Shown in pieces: positions 6,525 through 7,135 of a stretch of 7,135 nt of DNA (position 1 is its first letter; every line of letters begins with the position of its first letter). This DNA is from Chloroflexota bacterium. Lineage in GTDB: Bacteria; Chloroflexota; Dehalococcoidia; GIF9; UBA5620. The position numbers were made by a program, and so were the translations under genes. The notes beneath the pieces are model-generated. The model saw only the letters and a list, made by a program, of their open reading frames with translations. It searched no databases and was not told the DNA's origin. The DNA lies in NCBI GenBank assembly GCA_026389735.1, contig JAPLHH010000089.1, positions 1 to 7,135 of the forward strand. The letters run 5' to 3'.

Positions 6525-6978
6525 GCAAGCGCTTCCAGAAATTGAAATAGAAGCTAATCGACTGCTGGCTAAGATGACCGACAATCGAATATCACTTAGA
6601 TTGGAGACCCAACGGGAGACTAAGAAGGGCGACACTATTGAGACCCTAGATATCAAAATCGCTGATGAACTGGGTACTCGTAACTATGAGATGTACGGCG
6701 GCGGAGAAGCCTTTCGTATAGACCTTGCCCTGCGTATAGCTCTTTCCCGGTTACTGATCAGGCGAGCTGGAGCCTCCCTACCCATACTGATTATCGACGA
6801 AGGCTTCGGTACGCAGGACAGCTCGGGAAGAGAAAGGCTCGTTGACGCTATAAGCTCCATCCAGGATGATTTCGAGAAGATAATTGTTATTACCCACCTT
6901 GAAGAGCTGAAGGATAAGTTTCCAGTGCTCATTAATGTCACCAAGACAGTCAACGGCTCAACAATCTCAATAAGCTGA
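6502..6978 (+). pseudogene. Fragment 4: C-terminal ATPase lobe of SbcC/Rad50-like protein
   Basis: The frame is restored to that of fragment 1. It starts GIQALLIEQALPEIEIEANRLL (6502 onward); the first ATG in this frame is at 6574, inside the domain. It contains the ABC signature region YEMYGGGEAFRIDLALRIALS (signature codons 6694-6708), Walker B ILIIDEGFG with D and E codons at 6796-6801, the D-loop GTQDSSG and the H-loop histidine (codon 6895-6897) in VITHLEEL. The sequence ends ISIS before TGA. It would need the N-terminal lobe to form an ATP site. Confidence 0.8.
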
Positions 6979-6987
6979 TGCTTACCC

Positions 6988-7016
6988 TTGATTTATCCTT
7001 CGTCAAGAAGGATAAT
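6988..7016 (+). promoter_or_regulatory. Predicted promoter with operator-like palindrome, upstream of the gene at 7117
   Basis: TTGATT (6988-6993) and GATAAT (7011-7016) are separated by 17 bases and match the -35 and -10 consensus at four and five of six positions. A start near 7023 would give a leader of about 94 bases. A perfect inverted repeat fills the spacer and overlaps the -10 element. Confidence 0.5.
6993..7015. repeat. Perfect 9-bp inverted repeat, operator or hairpin
   Basis: TTATCCTTC (6993-7001) and GAAGGATAA (7007-7015) are separated by GTCAA. No T-tract follows on either strand, so it is not a normal terminator of the ATPase gene. Its placement between and over the promoter hexamers suits a repressor-binding site. 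Confidence 0.6.
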
Positions 7017-7021
7017 ATAGG

Positions 7022-7048
7022 GGCTGCCAAATTGGAATACGGCTGCCA
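7022..7048 (+). repeat. Short direct repeat GGCTGCCA in the leader
   Basis: GGCTGCCA occurs at 7022-7029 and again at 7041-7048, 19 bases start to start, in the predicted leader of the gene at 7117. No riboswitch class is recognised here. Confidence 0.4.
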
Positions 7049-7116
7049 GAAATCAAACCCGATACCGATTTAAGGCTTTCGTATGACCGTAACTAAAGTA
7101 AACAAAGGAGGACATA

Positions 7117-7135
7117 ATGGCAAAGCTGCTCTGGA
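7117..7135 (+). CDS. Start of an unidentified gene, cut by the window end
   Basis: ATG at 7117 begins MAKLLW and runs off the window. A consensus ribosome binding site AAAGGAGG (7104-7111) lies five bases upstream, the strongest in the window, so this is very likely a real and well-translated gene. Six codons are too few to name a product. Confidence 0.75.

Larger units (their letters stand above)
4411..6978 (+). pseudogene. sbcC: SbcC/Rad50-family ATPase gene, interrupted by two frameshifts and an in-frame TAG
   Basis: In the Mre11-Rad50 / SbcCD complex this ATPase partners a nuclease and tethers and processes DNA ends. All expected parts are present in order but spread over several frames. 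They are the Walker A domain (GDNGNGKS), first coiled coil, zinc hook CPLC (5697-5708), second coiled coil, ABC signature, Walker B and H-loop. Three lesions break it: a -1-type frame change at the A7 tract 5097-5103, TAG at 6201-6203, and a +1-type frame change at the A7 tract 6495-6501. Joined on paper it encodes about 855 residues, a normal Rad50/SbcC length, with the hook at residues 430-433, the exact middle. The ABC signature reads YGGGE rather than (L/Y)SGGE. The GTG at 4411 is the only plausible start after the in-frame TAA at 4369. Recent decay, sequencing error in homopolymers, and recoding are all possible. No SbcD/Mre11 gene is visible nearby. Confidence 0.85.

Noticed and set aside
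4411..6978. Four separate small genes in place of one ATPase gene
   Set aside because: The pieces are consecutive parts of one Rad50/SbcC protein. The downstream ones lack convincing ribosome binding sites, and their starts fall within domains.
6993..7015. The palindrome as a rho-independent terminator of the ATPase gene
   Set aside because: No T-tract follows the stem on either strand, and the stem overlaps a well-spaced promoter.
7017..7116. A riboswitch in the leader of the last gene
   Set aside because: I find only a short direct repeat and a weak 5-bp pairing, with no recognisable aptamer core.

Overview
The window is bacterial chromosomal DNA of moderate GC content, with densely packed genes. 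The primary sigma factor and Ffh are clearly bacterial. A long non-conserved block between sigma regions 1.2 and 2, and an SbcC/Rad50-like ATPase with an 'EAFRIDLALRIALS' signature region, remind me of Chloroflexota (Dehalococcoidia-like). That placement is inference from memory, not a search result.

Layout, left to right. (1) Positions 2-1465, plus strand: the 3' part of a primary sigma factor gene (rpoD). Its frame is open to the left edge, so the true start lies outside the window. (2) Positions 1501-2106, plus strand: a 201-residue protein with one N-terminal membrane anchor, 35 bases behind rpoD and with a strong AGGAGG site, probably co-transcribed. (3) Positions 2115-3446, minus strand, convergent: ffh, the SRP GTPase, complete, with a GTG start and a very good sigma-70 type promoter only a few bases upstream. 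(4) Positions 3447-3548: a divergent promoter region. (5) Positions 3549-4313, plus strand: an intact Cas4/AddB/RecB-type PD-(D/E)XK nuclease with four cysteines placed for an iron-sulfur cluster. (6) Positions 4314-4410: a very AT-rich spacer with small hairpins. (7) Positions 4411-6978, plus strand: an SbcC/Rad50-type ATPase gene in which every expected domain is present, in order. It is interrupted by a frameshift in an A7 tract, an in-frame TAG, and a second frameshift in another A7 tract. Repaired on paper it encodes about 855 residues with the zinc hook almost exactly in the middle. (8) Positions 6979-7116: an intergenic region with a promoter whose spacer and -10 element carry a perfect 9-bp inverted repeat. 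(9) Position 7117 to the end: the first codons of another gene with a consensus ribosome binding site.

The left half is housekeeping (transcription initiation, protein targeting). The right half is a DNA-processing pair, a nuclease and a Rad50-like ATPase, with no Mre11/SbcD gene between or before them. The points most worth a second look are the triply interrupted ATPase gene (decay, sequencing error, or recoding at A7 tracts), its altered ABC signature motif, the nuclease-ATPase pairing, and the operator-like palindrome upstream of the last gene.
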